Shown: one piece after another, positions 1-13,124 of the stretch
Position numbering within the stretch: position 1 is the stretch's first letter
Layout of the letters: the number at the start of each line of letters is the position of its first letter
Source: Rhizopus arrhizus
Taxonomy: Eukaryota > Mucoromycota > Mucoromycetes > Mucorales > Rhizopodaceae
Reading direction: 5' to 3'
Length of the DNA: 64,000 nucleotides
Assembly: GCA_024220505.1 (NCBI GenBank)
Contig: JAKZZE010000014.1
Span: 558,001 to 622,000 of the forward strand
Position numbers and translations under genes: made by a program
Notes under the pieces: model-generated
What the model was told of the DNA's origin: nothing
Database searches by the model: none
What the model saw: the letters and a program-made list of their open reading frames with translations, nothing else

Positions 1-321
1 ATAAATGCAAATATAATAAAATAACTTACTAGTCAAATTTGCCTTTAAATTCCTTTACAATATCATAGCCTATATTATTTTACATGAATAAAAGCATGAT
101 TTATTTTTTTATTTGAAACCTCTGTTATTCCAAGGTGTAACATAGGCTAAAGTATTTCCTTGAAAACGTTTTGAGTGAGCTTCTTGTCTATTGGGTTTAT
201 CGTGATTTTTAAGAATAGCTTGTACATTAAGAGAGCTTATCTCAGACTTTTGTACAGGCCACTGCTGTTCACAGTTACAGAGAACAACAAAGCAGGCGAT
301 GAGTAAAAAAGCAAATTTCAT
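1..321 (-). CDS. Chitinase-domain-containing protein 1-like (GH18), 5' part only
   Basis: Partial gene running off the left edge. Exon 1 (120..321) encodes a signal peptide (MKFAFLLIACFVVLCNC) and ends in AYVTPWNNRG. A 50-nt GT-AG intron (70..119) joins it to exon 2 (30..69), which reads YDIVKEFKGKFD before another GTAAGT donor at 29. The joined segment VTPWNNRGYDIVKEF matches the start of the GH18 barrel in CHID1/SI-CLP proteins (family knowledge: VTPWNSHGYD). These are secreted or lysosomal chitinase-like lectins, and many lack chitinase activity. The catalytic region lies outside the window, so activity cannot be judged. It is in tandem with the next gene on the same strand: that gene's stop is about 90 bp upstream of this ATG, leaving little promoter space. 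Confidence 0.75.
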
Positions 322-411
322 AGATTAAGAAGAAAAAGAAAAAAAGAAAAAAAAATCATCAGGGATTTCATGCAATGGTATTCGGAGTTGCAAAAATTTA
401 ATTTAAAGATT

Positions 412-1812
412 TTATTGACTAGCAGCAGCAGCAGTAAGAGAGATGGGATGATAAAGTGGTGGTGGAATACATGTTGATGGCTGCGCATCCGATATTGTGT
501 ACAAGAACTTGTCAATCTGACTAGCTGCAGAACTATTCAAAGGCCCACGATGAACCTGATGAGAAGGGTATCTTTCAAGTAAATGGGTATTTCTGTCAAG
601 AGCCAGATAGATTGAGGCACCCAATCCATCCACATTGACAATGTCTAGGTTCCCTCCCCAGTGACTGGCTAATGATTTTGCTGTTCTCCAGCCACTTAGC
701 GACGCCCATTCGAGCGCGTGATTGGGCTGAACGATTCGATCGATTCTAGCTTGATGTATGCTTGATAGAACAGAGCTGGAGGAAGGTAAACCGATAGGAT
801 CCCTTGGGATTCCTGGCAGCAGCTCTTTCTCACATATCATGGGTGATTCCAACTTGAATCCTACACTGGTTGGACCGTGAAAGAGAGCGAGGGAGATTGG
901 TTTTTGACTTTTTCGGAATTCGTACCATTTCCGTGTTTGTTCCTTTTGTTGGTTGTGTATGATGTGTGCTTTAGAAGAAATCAAGATGACCTCGTAAAGA
1001 ATTCTATGTAATATGCTTGGAATATAGTCCAATGTTTGTTTGGACTTTTGTTTGATTTCAATCTTGGGTAACTCTATGTATCCAAAGGCATCTAAAAGTG
1101 CTACTTGTGCATCATGTACTGCTTTTCGTGTCATTTCTTCAGGAGATAACGTTTGTAAATGATTTTGTCTGTGTGAAACCCAAGAGATGTATTGATCTGG
1201 TCAAGAAAAAGTTGAGGAAGGGGAGGTTTAATTTTATTTTTTATTATTTTTACCAAGTAAAAGGTGTATACCAATGCCAATAGTGTTGATATTTTCCATT
1301 AGATTAACAAATGCTGATGTCGGATTGGATAAAAGCGCATATCGAAGTCGAATCAAGTTGAGTGCTTGGCTTGTCTTTAATTTTGTCAAGGTATTTGAGA
1401 AAGCGTTGGGTGATATTTGTCTAAGGGAAGGATGTAAGAGTGTACAGATATCGCGAAGGTAACTGTAGGAGACATGTCTCAGGATAGGCGTTTGTAGTGA
1501 ATCAGGAGGTAAGGTAGATAAAAGACGTAGAATATGGGTATATCTTGTAGGTAATTCATCACACAAGAAACCAGGTGAGATGGCTGTAGTGTTTGGTCTT
1601 TAAAAGAAATACTAAGTTGAAAAAAAAATACAAGGCTTTCTAAAGTACTTACTGTTCTTTATTAATCGCAAAATGAGAAAGCTACATACAGTATAAGCTT
1701 AAAACCTATAGATGGTACATTGTATACTTACTGTTATTCGTGTTTCTGGTGCAGTCCATAAGCTGGCTAATATTCGTCGAGGTAATACATTAATAATTTG
1801 TGATTGTAACAT
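412..1812 (-). CDS. Degenerate mitochondrial PDK/BCKDK-family protein
   Basis: Four-exon model, minus strand: 1732..1812, 1653..1681 (29 nt), 1254..1597, 412..1196; all phases close and give 412 aa. The N-terminus is Arg-containing and acidic-poor (LPRRILASLWTAPETR), consistent with a mitochondrial presequence. The middle (YIPSILHRILYE... then ASHWGGNLDIVNVDGLGASIYL) aligns with the GHKL ATPase domain of pyruvate or branched-chain 2-oxoacid dehydrogenase kinases (family: RYFGGDLQLxSMEGYGTDAYLHL). The nucleotide-binding signatures are gone: the N-box Asn is Ile (YEVILISS against FELFKNSM), no DxGGG G1 box is seen, and the GFGYGLP loop is WASLSGWRT. It is probably a non-catalytic paralogue, perhaps a regulator or scaffold of the dehydrogenase complex. 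Family assignment is fairly sure; lack of activity is inferred. Confidence 0.8.
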
Positions 1813-2593
1813 GTTTAGAAAAGAAAAGCAAAAATCCAAGTTTTTTTTATTTATTTATTTTAAATATTTGATCATTTATTTCAAAGCAAAATAAAAATTC
1901 CCCTTTTCTCTCTTGCATCATTATCTTTTGATACAAAATTTAATATATTTTTGTCAGCAAGTACACTACTGCAGCTTGTGAGAATTATGTAATTCTTGCT
2001 GATATTTTTTTTTTTTTTTTTTTTTGCGTAATTTTCAACTTTTTCCTATAAACATTGAGTTCACGTTTTTTCTCTATTTGAAAACCAAGAAACAAACATA
2101 AATAAATAAAGTAATTGGATGAATGACATAAGAAAGAAAAAGGGAAAAGATAGGGCAATTTGTCTACTACTAAAAGAAAAGTAAATGATCATCAACAAAT
2201 TAAATTTTACTTTTGGAAATAAGAACGCTAAAGAAGGAGGGACAACACCAAAAACCCAGTGAATGGGGAAATATTTTTTTCATTGGTTCCAAAAAGATAG
2301 GAGGAATAGAAAATTCATCCAATAATTTACTTAATGGAATTCATACAAAGATTGAAAGCAAATGAACTCAATTAAAATCCTGAAAATCCCGTACCTGAAA
2401 GGAAATATAACAATAAATTCTCCTATTTCTCCACAGTTAAACCTTTTTTTTTATATGCCGCTTAAATGTTACTTTTTTATATAAGACAATGATTATTAAA
2501 TTTATAAAAGGGAAGGAAAGGGGGGAATATGATGTTAAAGATTCTTTTGCTTTCTTTTTTCTTTTTACATAGATTTTCAGTTACTATAATAGC
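1813..2593. other. Intergenic: 5' flank of the PDK-like gene, 3' flank of the bZIP gene
   Basis: AT-rich stretch between two minus-strand genes. It contains a T run near 2007-2025 and no ORF that could be tied to a family. It presumably holds the promoter of the PDK-like gene and the bZIP 3' UTR. Confidence 0.6.
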
Positions 2594-3209
2594 CTAGACA
2601 AAAGTATTTTGATTAGGCTGTTTAGAGGTTAAATGTTGATAAACATGCTGTTTTTCTTGGTTATTTGATAAACTGTATTGAGAGCAGTCTTTGTGGGTCA
2701 ATAAAAGTTGTTTTAAATTCAATATTTCTTGTTTTAGTTCATTTGCTTCTAGTTCAAGCTGCTCATTATCTTGTGTTAAATAGTCTACTCTTGCTTGAAG
2801 ATTAGATAACCACTGTTTCTTTCTTTGTCGACATTTTAGAGCAGCTAAAATAATTTAATAAAAAAAAAAAAAAAAGAAATAAAAAAGAAGTTTACCTAAA
2901 CGATTTCTTTCTAGAAAGTCCCTTCGTTGTTCTTCATTTTCAAATTTTTTCGGTGCTCTTTTTCGATGCTTTGTTTTGGGCTTATTTTGTTGTACTGTGT
3001 CATCACTATCTACACTACTACTCACTGTATTTTTATGTCAGCATTGAGACATTTATCACGTTAAATAATAACTTACTACTTGATTTATAACTGCAGGTAT
3101 CCCACTTGTATTGTACAAACTCAAATTTTGATGAACGTGCGCTTGCAAAGCTTTGCTCAAAAGGATTTGGTTCTTCTTTCATTCTAGATTGATTTAGTTC
3201 GTCAAACAT
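2594..3209 (-). CDS. Atf1/CREB-type bZIP transcription factor
   Basis: Exons 3077..3209, 2896..3024 and 2594..2844 join in frame to 170 aa. The basic region reads RRDFLERNRLAALKCRQRKK, close to the Atf1/ATF2/CREB signature (RRKxFLERNRxAAxKCRQ+KK), followed by a leucine zipper (LQARVDYLTQDNEQLELEANEL and onwards, with heptad Leu/Val). A Lys/Arg-rich stretch (KPKTKHRKRAPKKF) just before the basic region is a likely nuclear signal. The N-terminus is short (about 45 aa before the Ser-rich linker), so the stress-kinase-binding HRA/HRR regions of full-length Atf1 are not seen. It probably binds CRE-like TGACGT sites as a homo- or heterodimer. The intron between the basic half (ERNR) and the AALKCRQ half cuts the DNA-binding helix. 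Confidence 0.88.
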
Positions 3210-4984
3210 AGCTTTTATATGTAACTTTCTGCTTTTAAAGAGGAAAAAAAAAAAAAAAAAGAAGCAGTGTGTTTGATTTCATAAAAATATTTATATGACA
3301 TCATTCTTTCTAAATTAGGAAATTTTGTTTGACCTTGTGTCCAACTCAAATAAAAAAATAAAAATAAGAAAAAGAAAAGAATGACGACAATTGTAAAACC
3401 ATACTTTTTAGAAAAAAAGAAAAAGAAAGTTTTATACAAGCTTATTTAAAATAGAACAGAAGAGAATAAAATTGAATAGGAAATAGAGTAAAGCGCGTGA
3501 AAATAATAACAATCTAAGCCGATTATGAACATGATGATCTTTTATAGAAGAACCAAATTACACATCCACTTTTTAGCAGCTTTTTACTACTTTTTGAAGA
3601 GAAGAGTAGTACATGCCATGATATTATATCGATTTATTAATCTCTTGTTTTATTCTCTCTTTTTAATAAGCTGTTGAGATTAAAGTCTGGACTATAAAGT
3701 AATGTGAGACAGATCGATGTTACCTCATCGACTATCATCTTCTCTTTTTCCGCGATTATAACTGAAATATGACCCTTTCTTCACATCCAATTCAATAACA
3801 AATATTCATGTTGATTTTAAATCAAACTTTACTCATAAAAACATGATACTTTTATTTCAAACAATAAAAAGTTCTTATTCAACAAATCAAATTTAGTTTT
3901 GTTTCTTAAACTGTGAACTGTGTACACACAAAATAGTTCATGTGACATAGATGAGGCTATTTTATTCTTATAGAACCCTGCTCAAGTAGGAAGACGTAGA
4001 CATCATTCATAGACTTTCCAATTGTCTTTGATTAGTCTCGAATTGATATGAAACTATTCTGATTGAGCAATAAAAGATAAATGGCAAGCATAGAATCTAG
4101 AAAGAATCACAACATCATCCCTTTTTAATTTCCTCAACTTTTCGCATAAAAAAAGAGGAAACAATAGACTGTTTCGAGGCAAGAGTATGTATCATAATAG
4201 GGACTATCCAAAAGAGGTTTAGCTTGGTAGATGTAGCATTATCTGTCTCTCATTATCTTGACTTGCTGATCACTAAAACGTTTTTCGAAAAGGAAACTTG
4301 ATGAGTACAGAAAGAAATTAAAATTCATCAAGATTACTACATGGTTGATCAGTTTTCCAATGTGTCTAATCTAATTCTGCAAAGGTTTACTAGATTATAC
4401 AGTACATGCCTAAACTTGAAACACATAATTTGATTGTTAGTGAACTCATGCTTGTCACCAGAAGGAACAACAAACGACCCTTTGAGTTTGTTAAACAATT
4501 CAATAAATGGAATTGGTGATCAACAAGTTAACATCATCAATAGTAAATTGTGTTTGTACTTGATGAGGATTTATAGTTATTTCTAGTGTTTAGCTCACAG
4601 AAGATCTTTGATCCTTTTTACTTATTTTAGTAATGTATTCCTGCAATACACATAAAAAGTTATTTATCCTAAAGTATTAAATGATTGAAATCAATAGCTT
4701 TGTAATATAAATAAACGAAGTCATTAGTAATTATAAATCCTTTCTCAACAAGAAAAATAAAGTAACTGTGTCTATTTGTCTTACGTTACATCAAAATGAA
4801 TCACTTTCACCTGCTTGTCAAATAAATAATAGAATCATCATTACATCAACAAAAATGTTTATTTAAGCTTTTGTATTACAATTACTTTTTTTTTTTAAAG
4901 AAAGCACTATTTTTGCTTTCTTTAATAATATATACACACACTGTAGAATGTATTTATTGAATTACACAAATTCATATACAAATT
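3210..4984. other. Intergenic, no gene recognised
   Basis: About 1.8 kb of AT-rich DNA between the bZIP start and the 3' end of the SAPS gene. All reading frames are short and low-complexity. It is unusually long next to the compact neighbours, so it may hold a large upstream regulatory region for the bZIP gene. I see no specific sites I can support. Confidence 0.5.
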
Positions 4985-7949
4985 TTAAATTTCTCCTTCT
5001 TGTTCATCAAATTGGGCTTCATTTTTTAAATGCTGTTCTTTTTCTTCTTCTTCTTTTGTTTTCACTGCTCGAACTAAATGATCGTCGTTTTTATTATTCA
5101 CATCTAGCGTTTCCATTTGTTTAGTTATTGATTCGTTATTGTTATCATTGGCGCTTTCAAAGTCACCAAAATCCTCTTCTTCTATTTCTTCTTGTTTTCT
5201 TCTAAAAGCTGCCCTTCTCTCTAATTCTTGTGCATCAGCTAAATGATCAAAATCTTCTTCGTATTCTTCATTGCTGTGGCTAGGGATACGACAAAGTACA
5301 TTAGGTTGTGAGAATTTGGAGTAATTTCTTGTCCAATCAGGTGTAATATGGTCCTAATACCATGTTATTTACTATACAAATTCCTAATCTTATATTTACC
5401 TCTTCATCGTTGCTATCATATTCTTCCTCCTCATTATCTTCGTCATCATCTTCATCATCGCCTTGTTGATTTAGACGAATTGTATTTCCAGTGTATTCAT
5501 ATTCTCCACTAAAGTCTTCTCTACCACTTCAATCGATAATACATGAGCTATTATCCACATATAAAGAGTTCTTTTTTACTCACGTTAACCAAAAATCACT
5601 TTCATCCGCATCATCCTCATCAAATCCTCGTTCAACACCTCTTTGTGCTAAAAATCTCGAGTACTAAAAGGTAGAAATATTACATGAATAAAATACTTTT
5701 TTTTGGTTTTTTTTTTGTTACTTGTGAGGCGGCCACATCATCTAATGTGTCCTCGTTATCATCTTCATCGTCTGTCTGAGGTAAATCCATTTCTTCAGAT
5801 GGACGCAATCCACCAAGAGGTAATTGGTCTCTATCTTTAGTCTCTCTTAATTCATTGTTACAGTAAGCAGCCCAATTTTCCATATCCACGTCATCTTTGA
5901 TGGCTAATACAATGGTTTCTGGGTAGCCTTCAAATAATTTCATAATTTCATCTGATATAAATGTTAAATGTCCCATATAGCCCGCTCTCATTCCTTTAGG
6001 TTTAGCACTATATTCAATCAAGTAAACATAAAATTATAGCTTGCATAAGTTGTCTTTACCATTCTTCGTCATTTGCCTTTTGAGCAATAACAATTTTGTC
6101 TGTTAGTTGACCTTCTTTCAAGATTGAAATAGCAATTTGACGATTCAAACCAACATCCATACGGCCATTAAATACTTGATGAAGCATATCATAAATAACA
6201 TAGTGCAAAAAGTTATTCCAGGGAAATGCAAAAAATAAGTCCTAGTTAATATTAAGTTGAGGTATTGTTTTTTGTACATGTCCATATATGCCACTTACCA
6301 CGCAGATGGGCATAGCCTTACTAGTAACAAGCTTGGATTTAAGATAATCGCCCACTGATAATTCCTCATTATCCACTTTAATGATTCTCACTTGTTCTTG
6401 TTGTTGCTCTTCTTCCGAATTGATATTATTCAAGTTCGACATATTGGAGCAGTGCAATAGTTCCGCAAATAATTCGCAAATTTTCAATCTTTCAAATCCA
6501 AGTGGTTCTATGTCTCCCAAAGTAGTACGTACAGGTCCATTCTATAAAAGAAGAGTTTATTTTCTTCTTTTATATATACATGTGTATATATATTTGTATT
6601 TTACCACAGATCTAGGCTTTAGTAGTAAATGAGTGAATTGAGGTATGTGATCACTCATAACTTTCAACATATCAGCTAATGAAACAGGTTTTGGTCTAGT
6701 AGTATTGGTCGAATAACCATATAAACCAGTGACGGTAGGATCGTTTTCGAGGTCGGCATTGTTATGTCGAATGATATCAATAATAATCGATACACCATTC
6801 ACTAATGTGGATGTCGCATTGGGTGCTTCAGGATCCAACATAAACTTGGCTAATTTTTGCATCGTCTCTTCACTAAAACATTGGTTAATAATATATACTT
6901 TGCTTATAATCAACATACCTCTTTAAATTGATAATCAAGTCATTCAATCCAATACTTGGTGAATCAGGTAAGCTTGTTTGTGACATTCTAACGATTTCGC
7001 ATATGCATTGTTGTGCAATTGAATGTTCCTAAAGGATTATTAGCTTATATATTTGTTTATAATATATTACTTTACTTCACTATCCAAATAAGGATCTAAT
7101 CTGTTTATCAGATTCTCTAATAATCCATGCTCGCTTAACCACTACAAACAAATTTAATCTAAAGTATATATTTCTAGTGCTATCGCTTACCTTTACAACA
7201 CCTTTTCCTTCACTTAATTCTTCCATGCGAACAAGAGTTAATAATAAATCCATAATGGCTGATGTTTGTAAATGAGCCAAGATTTTATTTAAATTCTCTG
7301 AATCAGATTGTATAAAGTTCATCATCTATTATCCCATATTAGTAACACATATATATACACTTGTACATGTACGCCTTATAATTATTTACTTCGATTGGAT
7401 ATTTTGATAACAAAATACCGATTGTTTTACAGAAATAAGAAGCTTGTAAAGAATCTAACCCCGTTTCTTCTATTGTTGTTGTATCTGAAGCACGTCTTGT
7501 AGGCTGTGCTTGTCTATCAAGATATGACCAAAATGGTACTAATAATTCCTCTTTATGATCAATTACAATCATATCAATCATTTGTTGTATTTCACATGCA
7601 ATAATTTCACTAGCAAGAAATGGATATCTATACTATTGTTAATATGTGTTTATTATTCCCCGCTTTATTCTTATTTTTACTTGAATCGTTGAGGTTCTGC
7701 TAAATCAGTAGCAATGATGTAATTCAATAGTGTTTTAACTTTATCTGGTTTACATAAACTATAATAATGTTTAGAAAAGCAAAAAGTGCTTGTAAATATC
7801 TTGATAATTACAACTCGATTAGTTTAGGATTAGACGATTTTGCTTCCTGAAGTAAATCTTCCTCTTCTAAAACTTCCTCCAGGGTTACATCAGCTTTATC
7901 TAAGAGGCTATCTAAAGCTGAATTATTAAAACCGAAACGCCAAAACATG
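4985..7949 (-). CDS. SAPS-family regulatory subunit of Sit4/PP6 phosphatase
   Basis: Multi-exon gene (about 13 exons) starting MFWRFGFNNSALDSLLDK, then DVTLEEVLEEEDLLQEAKSS. This is the hallmark N-terminus of SAP155/185/190 and PP6R proteins (family: MFWKFxxxSxIDxLLxKEDVTLxELLDExDxLQECK). The central exons are all-helical (for example KILAHLQTSAIMDLLLTLVR; DMLHQVFNGRMDVGLNRQ). The C-terminal third is strongly acidic (clusters of D/E around EDEDDDEDNEEEEYDSNDEED) and hydrophilic. The protein bridges the PP2A-like phosphatase Sit4/PP6 to substrates in G1 progression and TOR/nutrient signalling. It shares a 552-bp divergent upstream region with ERG1. Introns are 40-70 nt. Confidence 0.9.
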
Positions 7950-9918
<1,969 letters not shown>

Positions 9919-10045
9919 CCATATCTCTTTCTTCTATTGTACGACTTACGCTTTAATAATAAAAATTACTGAGCACGCGTTGCTTTTAATCACTAAAAAA
10001 CGCGTCTCTTTTTTTTTTCTTTTGGATTTTTTGTTTAAAAATAAT

Positions 10046-11765
10046 ATGAGTTATTATGAATTAATGGAGGTAAAAAAAAAAAAAAAAATACCCATTTGAA
10101 CAATTCTAACTGATTTGTGTAAAAAGAAAGCTGGCGCCAAGGCCATTTCTCAACTTCAAGTAGATGAGATTGCAGATATTTATGGGGTTATCAAAGAATA
10201 TAAAGAAGTATTTAGAAGCCAGAGAGGATTAAAAGGTAAACGCTTTAATAACAATTAAAGATCTCAGTCACTCAACCGTACCATTAGATTACTGTCAAAA
10301 TCTCGTTGTAATTGATCCTTCAGGTCGATTTATTCCTGTTAATTTGTTTAAAAGAAGTCCTGATCTATTACCAAGAGCAGTCGAAAAAGGCAATATTATT
10401 GTGATTCGAAGAATGAGAATCTTGAATTACAGACTTGGTCTCCAAGGCAACTCAATACCAACCACTACCTTCACCACTTTTAAAGCAGACAACATGAGCT
10501 TGACAGAGATCAAGACTCCCAACGTAGACTGTGCGCTTCGACCGGTTGACCATGAGGCAGTTAAACAGGTCCTTCGATATGCTACGGCCCACATGTCTAG
10601 CTTATTTACACCACAACAGAAACAACGTCCACTGCTGAAGACGTCTGAAATCTTGCAACACACCGACAATTTTTTCAATTATGTGGGCATGGTTACTACC
10701 ATTCACCGAGGATTCAACAATGACAGAATCAATATCAACATGACAGATTACACAAAGAATCCGAAGCCCTATATTAACCCGTATGCAATCCAGTGTACTT
10801 TATGGGATAATCATGCAGAAAACTGTCCGTTCATACAAATTGGTGACTATTTATTGCTCGAGAATGTGTCTAAAAAGATTCACAATAATGCATTGACGAT
10901 CAATCTGCACAGAAGCAAACCCGAGGATCAATTCGTACACAAGCTAAGTACAGAGGATATAAGAGTAAAGGAACTGCTAAAGAGGAAGACTAGCGCTGAT
11001 GTTGGGCAAAACGCAGGTCGTGCTTCGTCCATTCGTTCTGGTAAACTTTCTACATAAAAGTTAATTTCTATTAAACGCAGATCTTAGAGGTGATCAATAT
11101 AAGGACAAGTTGTAGTTTTAAAGAAATACTTATTAAAGAGGTAAACATAATAACAAAGCATATACATAATGCTGATTATAGAAAAGCTTGACAAATCGGA
11201 AACAGATGTATTTTACAAGACAAAGGCATCTATTGTGGATTATAAACCTAAATCAATAGATAAATGGATACAACACTGGTGTGCTACTTGTCATAAGACG
11301 TAAGCATCCATGTATAATGGTTGTATGCTTACAATTTATAGATATCAATCACAGTCCATTATGAGGTGTCAGGCATGCGGACGGAATATAGAATTTGTAT
11401 ATCAATTTGCTGTACTTCTTCAAGATAAAGAAGGGCTAAACCTCATAGCTTATGTATTTAAAGAAGATGGTGTATGTAGCATACAAATATGAAACACTTC
11501 CTTATTAATAGGCATACATAGGATGATTTATTTAAGAATATTAATCCAAAAGAGTAAGAGAGTGATATATATTTATGTTGTGTTTTAACTAAGCTATATG
11601 CTATGTAGTGCGTATGATAGCAGAGATAAAAAGAACGAGTTAAAAGAAATGATTGAAACGATTTGTAAAAGTAAGGCTGAATACGATATTGGCTTGAGAG
11701 CCTATTTTAATTTGGAAGGTATTTTGAACTTTAGAATTACAAATACAAAGTTTATCAAAGAATAA
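10046..11765 (+). CDS. POT1: POT1-like telomere end-binding protein (frame break or mini-intron in OB1)
   Basis: Model: 10046..10069, 10127..10235, 10261..11040, 11088..11140, 11187..11299, 11342..11471, 11522..11553, 11609..11765. OB1 begins AISQLQVDEIADIYGVIKEYKE and continues VVIDPSGRFIPVNLF. The OB2 linker DHEAVKQVLRYATAHMSSLFTP matches the conserved POT1 DHxxVxxLRxWAxxHMS. A C-terminal domain carries a CxxC...CxxC pair (WCATCHKT and MRCQACG), as in the zinc-containing OB3/TPP1-binding region. It binds the telomeric 3' overhang and protects chromosome ends. Between 10235 and 10261 the reading frame shifts: either a 25-nt intron (GTAAAC...TTAAAG) or a single-base frame change that would keep the OB strand ALITIKD. 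The last six exons join cleanly. Its stop lies 11 nt from the stop of the convergent neighbour. Confidence 0.85.
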
Positions 11766-11776
11766 AAATAAATTAT

Positions 11777-12825
11777 TTACAAAAAGTGCTTTTTAAATTG
11801 GCTTGATTGAACACCTTCATTCGGTAATAATGATTGTAAACTTGTTCTATCATTACAATAAATAACAGTGTCATATAATAAACAGGGGGACTTACTTCAA
11901 TTCTAATATTTTATCATTTGTTGCTGATCCGTTTAACCAAATCTCAATACGGCAGGTATTTCGATGTCGCTTAGAGAGTACAATCCCTACTGTACCAAAC
12001 ATGAATAAATTGCCACCGATGAAAGCCATCAAGACAGTTTGGAATGCATCATCACAGCTCACGGGTATATTCAACCGGCCTCCCTTTTGATTAACTTGAT
12101 CTTCCCATATTGGCTTAACACTTTTTATAAAACAGCCTAGACTTTGATTAGGCATTAAGTCGCAATTGAATGATCGCCATTGACAAGTAAAGTTCCAAAC
12201 TGTGTCACAGTCAAACAATGGTCGAATGGATGAAAGATAGTTACAACTGCTTTGCTTATTATTATCAATGAAGTAAAACTGACAGGGTTCCATTAAGGGC
12301 AAAGCTGAATCGAACGATATTTCTGCCTTGTTTAAATATTCTATCGCATGTTCATACCTTGTTGGGTTTTCTTTCATCTTTACTTTATCAACCCAAATTG
12401 GTATTTCTTCTTCCTTTATGGTTTCACACATGCGTTCTAAGCATTCAAATTTATTATTTATACTATATATAGTATGCTTATACCATACCATCTTGTGTCT
12501 CTGTAGAAGACACACTAGAAGCAAGTATACTTGAAGTACTTTCAGAACTAAACCTTCGAGACAGTTCTGTAGTTCTTATGTCGTTGACATCCCAGGTATC
12601 TCCTTTATCAAGAGTTGAAATAAATGTTACATTATCCAATGCCACATCAAATAATGACTTGGTTGTCATATCCCATATTCTGGGTTCAACAATATTTCTT
12701 GTTCTTTTGGATGCATTTCTTAATTTTAAACTGTATCTATCAGGATCTGGTAAATGGACAGACAGTTGACTGTCAAATATATGCTGTTCACTATTGAACT
12801 GATATAGCGAATTATCTGTTTGCAT
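11777..12825 (-). CDS. Unrecognised protein with one C-terminal membrane segment
   Basis: Exons 12489..12825, 11896..12436 and 11777..11846 join in frame (315 aa). I do not recognise the family. The N-terminal ~110 residues are hydrophilic, Ser/Arg-rich and lack a signal peptide. The middle is Cys-rich (about eight Cys, for example FDCDTVWNFTCQWRSFNCDL and SLGCFIK). A single hydrophobic segment (TVLMAFIGGNLFMFGTVGIVL) is followed by basic KRHRN. Disulfide-capable Cys before the membrane segment and basic residues after it suggest a lumenal or extracellular middle with a cytosolic tail; this is inference. A short third exon (TSLQSLLPNEGVQSSQF...) replaces a read-through stop at the donor. It is convergent with POT1, and the 3' UTRs must overlap. 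Confidence 0.65.
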
Positions 12826-13124
12826 ACTTGAAAAAAAAAAGAAAAGAAATAAAGAAAGAAAATAAAAAGAAGGAGGACATCTAATTTCTGTTTATATGAT
12901 GATTTTATTGTAACAGTCTAAATGACCGTGCGTGTCTTTTTTTAGAAATAAAGAGAAGGGACACTCATCAAAGTGGTCTGCTTTTTTTTTTGTTTTTTTT
13001 TTTTTATTGCCGATGTCATCTTGTTTCTCAGCTTTTGTAATCTGTGGTCAGATGAACAGCATTGACTGTGTGCTACAATTCAGAAAAATCATATGCAACT
13101 TTTTTTTTTTTTTTTTCTCGCAAC

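Noticed and set aside
3215..3439. Minus-strand ORF upstream of the bZIP gene
   Set aside because: Phe/Lys-rich low-complexity translation of T/A runs; no homology.
13081..13124. Start of the MoxR-like protein upstream in the open frame at 13062
   Set aside because: That frame runs through a poly-Phe stretch from the T run; MSQDSKEW after it is a normal start.
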